In this document: positions 1 to 5,998 of the stretch, in pieces | Layout: every line of letters starts with the position of its first letter | Numbering within the stretch: position 1 is the stretch's first letter | Assembly: GCA_023441805.1 (NCBI GenBank) | Contig: JAEZNO010000017.1 | Coordinates: 1-10,502, forward strand | DNA from: Bacteroidota bacterium | Lineage (GTDB): Bacteria > Bacteroidota > Bacteroidia > Bacteroidales > Lentimicrobiaceae | Length of the DNA stretch: 10,502 bases | Direction of reading: 5' to 3' | Translations under genes and position numbers: made by a program | Notes under the pieces: generated by a model | Databases searched by the model: none | What the model was told of the DNA's origin: nothing | Seen by the model: only the letters and a program-made list of their open reading frames with translations

Positions 1-76
1 GCTTGAATTCTTCACTAAAGTAGCGATTTCTTCTTTGTTTGAGTTCGATTTGTTTAAATGCTTCTCTTGTTGCCAT
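1..76 (-). CDS. Probable transposase OrfA (IS3-type), N-terminal fragment
   Basis: Reading leftwards from an ATG at 76, 25 codons stay open to the window edge. The peptide is basic and contains RRNRYFSEEFK. A run of Arg/Lys followed by a 'YSEEFK'-like motif is typical of the start of the helix-turn-helix OrfA proteins of IS3-family elements, which bind the terminal repeats of the element and, through frameshifting with OrfB, form the transposase. Only the first residues are visible, so the helix-turn-helix itself and the IS family cannot be verified, and no terminal inverted repeat could be identified in 77-140. An alternative ATG about 10 bases upstream in another frame gives a peptide with no recognisable motif. 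The family call rests on one motif and is moderately confident. Confidence 0.55.
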   Translation of the reverse strand, partial: MATREAFKQIELKQRRNRYFSEEFK

Positions 77-132
77 TTTTGGTTCATTTTTAAACTCAAA
101 AAAGGTCAACTATTTTAGGCAAGGACATATTA

Positions 133-202
133 GTTCTAGGTTCTGGGTTCCAATGTTCTAATGTTCCATTGTTCCATTATTCCATTGTTCCAGGGTTCCA
201 GT
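133..202. repeat. 8-bp-period degenerate tandem array (GTTCCATT)
   Basis: Units read GTTCTAG, GTTCTGG, GTTCCAAT, GTTCTAAT, GTTCCATT, GTTCCATT, ATTCCATT, GTTCCAGG and GTTCCAGT. The two 5' units are 7 bp and the rest 8 bp. The reverse complement of the same unit recurs at 10006-10121. No protein-coding role is apparent. Confidence 0.85.
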
Positions 203-206
203 GATA

Positions 207-221
207 ATACCCGAATGGGTC
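207..221. repeat. Small palindromic repeat, copy 1 (ATACCCGAATGGGTC)
   Basis: The 15-mer ATACCCGAATGGGTC occurs here and again, identically, at 283-297. ACCC and GGGT can pair around GAAT. A diverged relative, CCCGTATGGGT, lies at 9927-9937. The stem is too short for a terminator by itself. It is more likely a small interspersed repeat. Confidence 0.7.
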
Positions 222-260
222 ATACCAATTACCTATAGATACTTTTTCCTTTGAGTTTTT

Positions 261-281
261 GCCTTTCGCCTTTTGCCTTCT
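261..281. repeat. 7-bp-period array GCCTTTC/GCCTTTT/GCCTTCT
   Basis: Three adjacent heptamers (GCCTTTC, GCCTTTT, GCCTTCT) follow a T-rich lead-in. Sequence is unrelated to the other arrays but the period is the same 7 bp. Confidence 0.6.
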
Positions 282-282
282 C

Positions 283-297
283 ATACCCGAATGGGTC
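283..297. repeat. Small palindromic repeat, copy 2
   Basis: Exact second copy of the 15-mer at 207-221, 76 bp downstream in the same orientation. Confidence 0.7.
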
Positions 298-319
298 CAT
301 CATGATCGTTGAATGGGCA

Positions 320-382
320 ATTCACTATTCAACATTCATCATTCAGCATTTCGGATTCATCATTCATCATTCATCATTCGGA
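320..382. repeat. 7-bp-period array ATTCATC, copy A
   Basis: Nine consecutive heptamers in register: ATTCACT, ATTCAAC, ATTCATC, ATTCAGC, ATTTCGG, then ATTCATC three times, then ATTCGGA. The last unit ends at 382 and the TGA (minus strand) of the next gene begins at 383. Related arrays lie at 7932-7970 and 10174-10194. The 14 bases before it (303-316, TGATCGTTGAATGG) recur with one change at 7798-7811. The layout resembles the heptameric short tandemly repeated repetitive (STRR) sequences described in filamentous cyanobacteria. Confidence 0.85.
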
Positions 383-880
383 TCAGAAGATCATGATGAA
401 AGTGGATAGCAGTATGCTCCAGCCGACTACAGAGATGCTCAACCATCCTAACAGGTCTCTGCGACGGGAATAGTATTTTACGGCAATAAATGTCCCGAGA
501 GGTATTGATAAGAGTACGGGAGTAAGAATAATAAGCCCTGCAAAGCCAAACTTCTCACGAATCTTTATGATAGTCCTGTTTTTGCGGGTAAAGACTTTTT
601 TGGGGACGTAAAGTTCATTAGCCTGTTTTATCTGATAGGGGATGCCCAACAACATGTGGTAGAAACGAATCACTTTTCTTTTCCACACAGGATAATGAGC
701 AAATAACCATCGTCCTGAATAATAGAAAAAGAGCACCCCGATAAGTCCACCGATGATCATATTAATGATTGTGTGCAAATATGAATATCCGAAAAGGTAA
801 GAAGTGGGAGCTGCAACGAGGAATTTTATTGCACTGATAAACAGTATACTCAGTTGCTTTAGGATTATTTCTGCAATCAT
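383..880 (-). CDS. Small polytopic inner-membrane protein, function unknown
   Basis: A 165-residue protein with about four hydrophobic segments: roughly residues 8-30, 36-56, 112-135 and 143-164. The segments flank a basic cytoplasmic-type stretch at 62-110, which contains the Lys/Arg-rich KRKVIR and TRKNRT. The block at 111-135, GFAG followed by a hydrophobic PxxLSIPLGT, and the overall size recall the 'small multi-drug export' (PF06695-like) and DedA-like families, where a Pro-Gly helix breaker sits in a similar position. I cannot confirm either family and do not assign a substrate. The start at 880 is the only ATG giving the complete first membrane helix. The gene is divergent from the peptidase gene across 203 bp. 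Its 3' end abuts the ATTCATC array with no spacer and no recognisable terminator. Confidence 0.75.
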   Translation of the reverse strand: MIAEIILKQLSILFISAIKFLVAAPTSYLFGYSYLHTIINMIIGGLIGVLFFYYSGRWLFAHYPVWKRKVIRFYHMLLGIPYQIKQANELYVPKKVFTRKNRTIIKIREKFGFAGLIILTPVLLSIPLGTFIAVKYYSRRRDLLGWLSISVVGWSILLSTFIMIF

Positions 881-1070
881 TTAAAGTCCTCTTTTGTTCT
901 TTGAGCAATTATTAGTTAATATCGGAATATCCATAAAGTAACTGTCTCGGTTTCTGATAAACAGCTACCTGAGTGATTAGTTTAGCAAAAAGTATGCCGC
1001 CGCATTATAAAAATCACAAATATGGCAAACCATTTGCTTGTCTAAAGTGGTGCTTTAAAGATTATTAGCT

Positions 1071-1078
1071 TATTTTTG
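1071..1078 (+). promoter_or_regulatory. Bacteroidota -7 promoter element TATTTTTG, probably for a leaderless mRNA
   Basis: TATTTTTG is an exact match to the Bacteroidota -7 consensus TAnnTTTG. The ATG of the peptidase gene follows after only five bases (TTACT), so transcription would start at or within a few bases of the start codon. A good -33 TTG at the usual 19-21 bp spacing is not obvious. Confidence 0.5.
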
Positions 1079-1083
1079 TTACT

Positions 1084-2907
1084 ATGATCAATCGACTACT
1101 CTTCTTAATATTACTTTGTTCATTATCAATATTGCATACAGAGGCACAGCCTTACATAGCAGGCAATTTCATCCCGCCACTTGATGGAGTATTACAGGTG
1201 TCAGGCTCATTTGCCGAATTGCGCGGGAATCATTTTCATTCAGGTGTGGATTTTCGTACCGGTGGTAAAGAAGGTTTACCGGTAAAGGCTATTGCCGATG
1301 GTTATGTTGTGAGAATTAAGATTTCGGCAGTTGGCTTCGGAAAGGCAATATATATTAATCATCCTAATGGCTACACCAGCGTATACGCTCACATGCAGAG
1401 CTTCGATTCGAGAATTAACGACTGGATAAGAGCAAGGCAGTATGAGAAAGAGTCGTTTGAGGTTGATTTGTTTCCACCGAAGAATCTTCTGCGTGTAACA
1501 AAGGGGGAAATAATCGGCAAATCGGGGAATTCCGGTTCATCAGAGGGGCCGCATCTCCATTTTGAGATCAGAGAAACCGACACAGAGTATCCCGTAGACC
1601 CCTTGCTGTTTGATTTTCCTGTAAAAGACTGGATTCGGCCAACGATGCTCGGTTTAAGAGTTTATCCTGAAAAGCAAGGTTCACTCATTAACAATGAGAC
1701 CACTCCGGTTTCGTTTGAACTGGCAGGCTGGGGCCCTGTTTATAGATTGAAAATCAACGATACCATCAATGTAGCAGGCCATTTCTCCTTAGGCATCAGT
1801 GCAATGGATTTGCTGAATGAAACCAGCAATAAGAACGGTATCAACACTTTCGAGGTATATATTGATTCTGCTCTTACCTTTCAGTGGAAAGCAACAAAAT
1901 TCAGCTTCAGCGAAACAAGGTACATAAATAGCTTTATTGACTATTCCCACTACTATCAAACCAATCGCAGATACATGCGTACACATATTGATCCGGGAAA
2001 CCGTCTAAGCATGTATACTAATAAAGCAAGCAATGGTATTTTTAAAGCAGAGCCGGGAAGCCTTCATTATGTAAAACTTGTGTTAAAAGATTCGAAACAG
2101 AATGAGTCGATTCTTCGATTTATAGTGAAAGGCCGACCTGTAGAGGCAAAGACTGAGGCTGATCAGCTAAGAGCTGATATCTCAGGCAATGATGCATCAG
2201 GGTCAACAATAGCTTCAGCTATAAAACCGGCAGGCACTGCTAATGGTTCAAAGGATAAAACATCAGGTTTGATATTCAGATATAATACAACAAATACATT
2301 TTCAACTTCATCAATCAGTCTGGTGATGCCGGGTACATGTTTATATGACACAATAACTTTCAGGTACTCTGAATCACCGGGGGCAGCAGGAATGTACTCT
2401 TCAATACATCAGATACATACACCCGAAGTGCCGCTTCATGACTATTATGATCTGAGTATTAAACTTGATAAAAGCTTTAAGGGTGACACCAGGAAACTGG
2501 TCATGGTAAAGTTAAATAGCCAGAATAAGCCTTCGTCTGTGGGAGGGCGTTTTGATAACGGGAACATTAAAGCAAGGGTTCGTGATTTCGGGCGATACAC
2601 AGTAATGGTCGATACAACAAAGCCGCAGATTAAGCCTCTGAATCTTAAGGATGGACTGAATATTGCAAAGCTCCAGGAGTGGCGTGTAAACATCAGCGAT
2701 AACCTGAGCGGCATCAAATCGTACAGGGCTATATTAAACGGGGGATGGATATTGATGGAGTACGACGCTAAAAATCGTCTGCTGACGTACCGGCCTGATG
2801 CTTTGCTCTTACCGGGAGATAACAAATTGATCATCACAGTAGAAGATGGTGTGGGGAATACCACAGTCAAACAGATGACACTCAAGAATCAGACAATCAG
2901 GAACTAA
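1084..2907 (+). CDS. Secreted M23/LytM-type zinc metallopeptidase with C-terminal Ig-like domain
   Basis: A 607-residue exported protein. Residues 1-22 form a signal peptide (hydrophobic LLFLILLCSLSIL, likely cleavage after TEAQ). The M23 (LytM/lysostaphin-like) fold follows at about 38-175, with the zinc ligands visible: H52-x3-D56 in HFHSGVDFRTG, and H157-x-H159 in GPHLHFEIR. H103 (YAHM) is in the position of the conserved catalytic His. All key residues are present, so an active peptidoglycan-crosslink endopeptidase in the periplasm or outer-membrane space is likely. Residues 180-510 are beta-rich and unassigned, with a Ser/Gly/Ala-rich low-complexity stretch near 362-395. Residues 511-600 look like an Ig/Big-type domain ending EDGVGNTT. 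No T9SS sorting domain is visible. A stop codon in frame 16-18 bases upstream fixes this start. porV follows after 246 bp with its own promoter, so an operon is not implied. Confidence 0.88.
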   Translation: MINRLLFLILLCSLSILHTEAQPYIAGNFIPPLDGVLQVSGSFAELRGNHFHSGVDFRTGGKEGLPVKAIADGYVVRIKISAVGFGKAIYINHPNGYTSVYAHMQSFDSRINDWIRARQYEKESFEVDLFPPKNLLRVTKGEIIGKSGNSGSSEGPHLHFEIRETDTEYPVDPLLFDFPVKDWIRPTMLGLRVYPEKQGSLINNETTPVSFELAGWGPVYRLKINDTINVAGHFSLGISAMDLLNETSNKNGINTFEVYIDSALTFQWKATKFSFSETRYINSFIDYSHYYQTNRRYMRTHIDPGNRLSMYTNKASNGIFKAEPGSLHYVKLVLKDSKQNESILRFIVKGRPVEAKTEADQLRADISGNDASGSTIASAIKPAGTANGSKDKTSGLIFRYNTTNTFSTSSISLVMPGTCLYDTITFRYSESPGAAGMYSSIHQIHTPEVPLHDYYDLSIKLDKSFKGDTRKLVMVKLNSQNKPSSVGGRFDNGNIKARVRDFGRYTVMVDTTKPQIKPLNLKDGLNIAKLQEWRVNISDNLSGIKSYRAILNGGWILMEYDAKNRLLTYRPDALLLPGDNKLIITVEDGVGNTTVKQMTLKNQTIRN

Positions 2908-3118
2908 ATGATGAATAAATTTTAATTTGTACAATAAAAATCAAAAAAGGCAGTTAATTGTTCCGAGTAAAGGAAGTATTAGTGTCAGATTATTAAGTGA
3001 ATCCAGATTACTAGTCAGACCATTAGCTGATACCTGAGTAAATCTGCCAAAAGTCAAGACAGTACAGTGCCGAAGTCATTAATAATGTTCTACTTATTAA
3101 CATATTGAAAATAATAAT

Positions 3119-3126
3119 TAAATTTG
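3119..3126 (+). promoter_or_regulatory. Bacteroidota -7 promoter element TAAATTTG upstream of porV
   Basis: TAAATTTG is an exact TAnnTTTG match, 27 bases before the ATG at 3154. Transcription from it would give a short A/T-rich leader. The element itself contains the TTG that a longest-ORF method would pick as start (3124), which argues against that start. The -33 region is weak: the nearest TTG, at 3105-3107, is too close. Confidence 0.55.
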
Positions 3127-3153
3127 CACCTTTCATTTTACAAATACAAGAGT

Positions 3154-4398
3154 ATGCACTTTAAGCCTCTTTTCGTTACCGGTATTATTACCGGATTAAT
3201 TGCGCTTGCCGGAGTAAATTCCTTTTCACAGAGTCAAAAGCCTAATTACATAGGTCAGGAATTAAATACGATAACAACAGCAGTCCCATTTCTGCAGATA
3301 GGCCCGGATGCCAGATCAGGCGGTATGGGTGAAGCCGGAGTTTCAAGTGCACCGGATGCTAATTCAATGCATTGGAACCCTGCTAAATACTCATTTATAG
3401 ACAGCGACATGGGGTTCTCGCTTTCATACAGTCCATGGCTCAGAAATCTCGTTAAGGACATAAACCTTGCTTATCTCACAGGGTTTAAGAAATTAGATGA
3501 AAATCAAGCTATTGCAGCTTCACTGGTTTATTTCTCTCTTGGAGAAATAGTATTTACCAGTATTACCGGAGATGTTATCGGAAATTATAATCCAAGTGAA
3601 TTTGCTATAAGTGGTGCATACTCCAGGATGCTTACCAACAGATTATCAGGAGCCGTTACAGCAAGATACATACATTCAAACCTGACACAAGGACAGGAAG
3701 TAGCCGGTGCTTCAACAAAGCCGGGTAATTCAATTGCTGCCGACATTGCCATTTATTCAGAGAAGCCTCTCGAGTTCACTTCAATGGCAGGTGGTAAATT
3801 TGCCTGGGGTATCAATATCAGCAATATAGGTGCTAAGATCTCTTATTCTGATGATAACACCCAGCGTGACTTCTTACCTACAAATCTGCGAATCGGACCA
3901 TCACTCACACTTGATGTTGATGATTTCAATCGCCTTACTTTCATGGTTGATTTCAATAAACTGCTTGTTCCGACACCACCTCAATATGAAATTGATTCTA
4001 TTAGTGGCGAAGTAATTATTGACAATAATGGCAATCCTGTAATCCTAAACGGAAGAAATCCTGATGTTTCTGTACCTGTTGGAATGTTCCAGTCGTTCTA
4101 CGATGCACCGGGTGGTTTCAATGAAGAGCTTCGCGAAGTAGCTATTGCTGCAGGTATTGAATATTGGTACGATAATCAGTTTGCTCTAAGGGCAGGATAT
4201 TTCCATGAACATGCAACAAAAGGTAACCGTAAATTCTTCACACTTGGCGCAGGGTTACGGTACAATGTGTTTGGCCTCGACTTCAGTTATCTGATTCCTA
4301 CCGAACAGCTTAACCCACTTGGCAACACATTGAGATTCACCCTTCATTTCGATTTTGACGCATTTCAGAGCCAACAACAGCAACCACCAACGAAATAA
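3154..4398 (+). CDS. porV: Type IX secretion system outer-membrane protein PorV
   Basis: A 414-residue protein with a signal peptide at 1-25 (cleavage probably near SFSQ), then the PorV signature: AVPFLQIGPDARSGGMG at 43-59, followed by EAGVSSAPDANSMHWNPAKY at 60-79. The rest is alternating beta-strand sequence with many aromatic residues, ending in a strand pair and a Gln-rich tail (QSQQQQPPTK), as expected for a FadL-like outer-membrane barrel. PorV (also called LptO) binds the C-terminal domain of T9SS substrates as they leave the SprA translocon and delivers them to the PorU attachment complex. Length fits the family. In many genomes porU lies next to porV. Here the upstream neighbour is an M23 peptidase, so porU must be elsewhere. 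The ATG at 3154 is preferred over the TTG at 3124 because the latter lies inside the promoter and adds ten residues ahead of the signal peptide. A predicted T9SS cargo, the tyrosinase, is convergent downstream. Confidence 0.93.
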   Translation: MHFKPLFVTGIITGLIALAGVNSFSQSQKPNYIGQELNTITTAVPFLQIGPDARSGGMGEAGVSSAPDANSMHWNPAKYSFIDSDMGFSLSYSPWLRNLVKDINLAYLTGFKKLDENQAIAASLVYFSLGEIVFTSITGDVIGNYNPSEFAISGAYSRMLTNRLSGAVTARYIHSNLTQGQEVAGASTKPGNSIAADIAIYSEKPLEFTSMAGGKFAWGINISNIGAKISYSDDNTQRDFLPTNLRIGPSLTLDVDDFNRLTFMVDFNKLLVPTPPQYEIDSISGEVIIDNNGNPVILNGRNPDVSVPVGMFQSFYDAPGGFNEELREVAIAAGIEYWYDNQFALRAGYFHEHATKGNRKFFTLGAGLRYNVFGLDFSYLIPTEQLNPLGNTLRFTLHFDFDAFQSQQQQPPTK

Positions 4399-4441
4399 GA
4401 CATTCAAAGATTATTCAGGATATCTTTAGAATTAATACAGA

Positions 4442-4468
4442 AAGCCCGGTGGGAGACCGAGCTTTTTT
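4442..4468 (+). terminator. Rho-independent terminator of porV
   Basis: AAGCCCGGT (4442-4450) pairs with ACCGAGCTT (4456-4464) around the loop GGGAG with one C/A mismatch. A run of six T (4463-4468) follows. It lies 44 bases after the porV stop. Read on the minus strand the T run is short, so it is weaker in that direction. Confidence 0.82.
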
Positions 4469-4529
4469 CATGCAACTTAGCAGCAGCAAGAATTTAAATC
4501 AACTTAGCAATATTTACCTTACAGACCTT

Positions 4530-4578
4530 ATCACGGGTACTAGCAGTCATTACTGTCAGTCACATTGTTACACGTGAT
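4530..4578 (-). terminator. Possible 3' stem-loop of the tyrosinase operon
   Basis: ATCACG (4530-4535) and CGTGAT (4573-4578) are complementary, with GTA/TAC pairs continuing inside after one mismatch, and a small inner CAGT/ACTG hairpin (4544-4547 and 4552-4555). It begins ten bases after the tyrosinase stop in the direction of transcription. No T run follows, so it would act as an RNA end-stabiliser or factor-dependent terminator. The call is weak. Confidence 0.35.
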
Positions 4579-4588
4579 GAATAGTCTT

Positions 4589-5947
4589 CTATTGTTTGAT
4601 GATTGTGGAGCTTATTATATTTTGTCCATTTAGAGTAATCTTTAACAGATAAGTACCGGTATTGAGTGATGAAAGGTCATTCAGACTAATCATGGCTGAA
4701 TTTCCTTTGTTAGCTTCGTATAATTTCCTTCCCTGAAGATCATAAATTTCAACCTTCCACGATTCATATAACTCATTACTAATAAGTGTAATCTTCTCAG
4801 AGAACGGGTTTGGATATACATGAACCTTGTCAGCAATAGTGACCTTCAAATCGGAAGGGCGATATGCATCCCAATTGATTGGAATACCCCTGTCGTCCCA
4901 AGGTATTTGGTTTCTCACAATTTCAGGTGAAGAGCGTAGATTAGTGCCATTACCGATTGCAGCAGTAAAGTTTGAACCGTTAAAGGCATGAAAACCAGGC
5001 TCCAGTCTGATTGTTGTCATCGATTCAATGCGTGCACTTCTTGAAGCCGGAATCTGGAAACCATCGCCTGCCTCAATAGTGTATTGATAAAAGAACAGCT
5101 CAAGCGGATTATAATTATTGGTAACTGAATAATTGTCCAGTACGGCAAGCTGGTTATTTGCATAGAATATACCATACACACGTCCATCAGTTATAGAATT
5201 TGGATTAACCGATGGAATTGTCTGACCATTAAAGACATAGGTGCCATCGTAACGCACCATATTTGTACGTAAATATGAGGAACTCTGCCTCAAGTCTTCC
5301 CACTCCTGCCACAATTTGTCAATATATGCATGGTGCAAATAGAACACGGGATCGCGTGGTGACACTGTGGCACTCATAATTCCGCCTACCCATCTGTGGG
5401 CGCCATGGTGAACAGGTCCGCGTTCAACCATATCAGAATATAGGAAGAAATTAGTCTGGGCCTGAGCTGCTGCTACTTCTGATGGCATTGGTAAATTGTC
5501 ATTTCCCCCTAAATTTCTCTGCAGATTCCAGTCTGAGTTAAATTGACCCATGAAATTCTGATTCCACAGGGGTGAGTTGGTCGACTGGTCGGTAGAGCTG
5601 TTCCAGTAAGGAATTGAGATGTAAGGATTTATATCCTGCATGGCCTGTTCCACCTCAAAGATCTGTCTGCGATGCCATGCAAAGAAGATCTCCCTTTCAG
5701 GTTCATCGGGCAGATTGAAGTGTATATCAGGTTGTGTAAAATTGGGTGTATCATCAAAATTGAAAAATGCCCCATGAAATACAGCTAAATCATTTATCAG
5801 ATCAGGCCCTGTGCGCAACTGATAAAATGCATTGACTAAATTAGTGCGCTCAGTTGCGGTCATCTCATTGTAATTCTTTCGAATAGCCTGTGAGTTGACC
5901 TGAGTGCAGAAAAGCGACCCCAGAATCAGTAGAAGTATAGTTTTCAT
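4589..5947 (-). CDS. Secreted tyrosinase (type-3 copper) with T9SS sorting domain
   Basis: A 452-residue exported enzyme with a signal peptide at 1-20 (cleavage near VNSQ|A). The tyrosinase core is about 25-222. The CuA site includes H58 (VFHGAFF), probably H76 (IHFN), and H92 in FFAWHRRQIFEVE. The CuB site has H180-x3-H184 (HHGAHRWVGG) and H206 in the canonical DPVFYLHHAYIDKLW, closely resembling Streptomyces tyrosinases. Such enzymes oxidise monophenols and o-diphenols to o-quinones with O2, leading to melanin or protein crosslinks. The second and third CuA His are 16 residues apart, wider than usual. Residues about 296-332 carry a 'LEPGFHAFNGSNFTAAI' block typical of Bacteroidota secreted proteins. 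Residues 375-452 are a type-A T9SS C-terminal domain (VYPNPF, IYDLQGRKLY, LNTGTYLLKI), so secretion to the surface or medium through PorV is expected. No separate copper-caddie gene is visible. The gene sits 51 bp after the 506-aa FN3 gene, probably in one operon. Confidence 0.93.
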   Translation of the reverse strand: MKTILLLILGSLFCTQVNSQAIRKNYNEMTATERTNLVNAFYQLRTGPDLINDLAVFHGAFFNFDDTPNFTQPDIHFNLPDEPEREIFFAWHRRQIFEVEQAMQDINPYISIPYWNSSTDQSTNSPLWNQNFMGQFNSDWNLQRNLGGNDNLPMPSEVAAAQAQTNFFLYSDMVERGPVHHGAHRWVGGIMSATVSPRDPVFYLHHAYIDKLWQEWEDLRQSSSYLRTNMVRYDGTYVFNGQTIPSVNPNSITDGRVYGIFYANNQLAVLDNYSVTNNYNPLELFFYQYTIEAGDGFQIPASRSARIESMTTIRLEPGFHAFNGSNFTAAIGNGTNLRSSPEIVRNQIPWDDRGIPINWDAYRPSDLKVTIADKVHVYPNPFSEKITLISNELYESWKVEIYDLQGRKLYEANKGNSAMISLNDLSSLNTGTYLLKITLNGQNIISSTIIKQ

Positions 5948-5998
5948 AAAGACATAAGGATTTGAGATTGGAGATTATACCATGTTAGTTCTTGGAGA

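Larger units (their letters stand above)
77..382. other. Gene-free spacer filled with short repeats
   Basis: These 306 bases hold no credible gene. From left to right they contain an 8-bp-period array (133-202), two copies of a small palindromic motif (207-221 and 283-297), a three-unit 7-bp GCCTTTC array (261-281) and a 7-bp ATTCATC-type array (320-382) that ends directly at the stop codon of the next gene. Only about 60 bases are not visibly repetitive. Confidence 0.8.
4399..4588. other. Convergent intergenic region between porV and the tyrosinase gene
   Basis: 190 bases separating two convergent stop codons. It holds the porV terminator (4442-4468), a direct repeat CAACTTAGCA (4473-4482 and 4500-4509), and a long imperfect inverted repeat (4530-4578) just beyond the tyrosinase stop. 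Confidence 0.7.

Noticed and set aside
133..382. CRISPR array
   Set aside because: Periods are 7-8 bp without spacers. No 24-47 bp repeat with unique spacers is present.
383..880. Assignment as a DedA or multidrug export protein
   Set aside because: Only hydrophobicity and one Pro/Gly block suggest it. The evidence is too thin to name a function.
2445..2885. 146-codon ORF antisense to the M23 gene
   Set aside because: It is fully inside a well-supported coding sequence on the other strand and has no recognisable motif.
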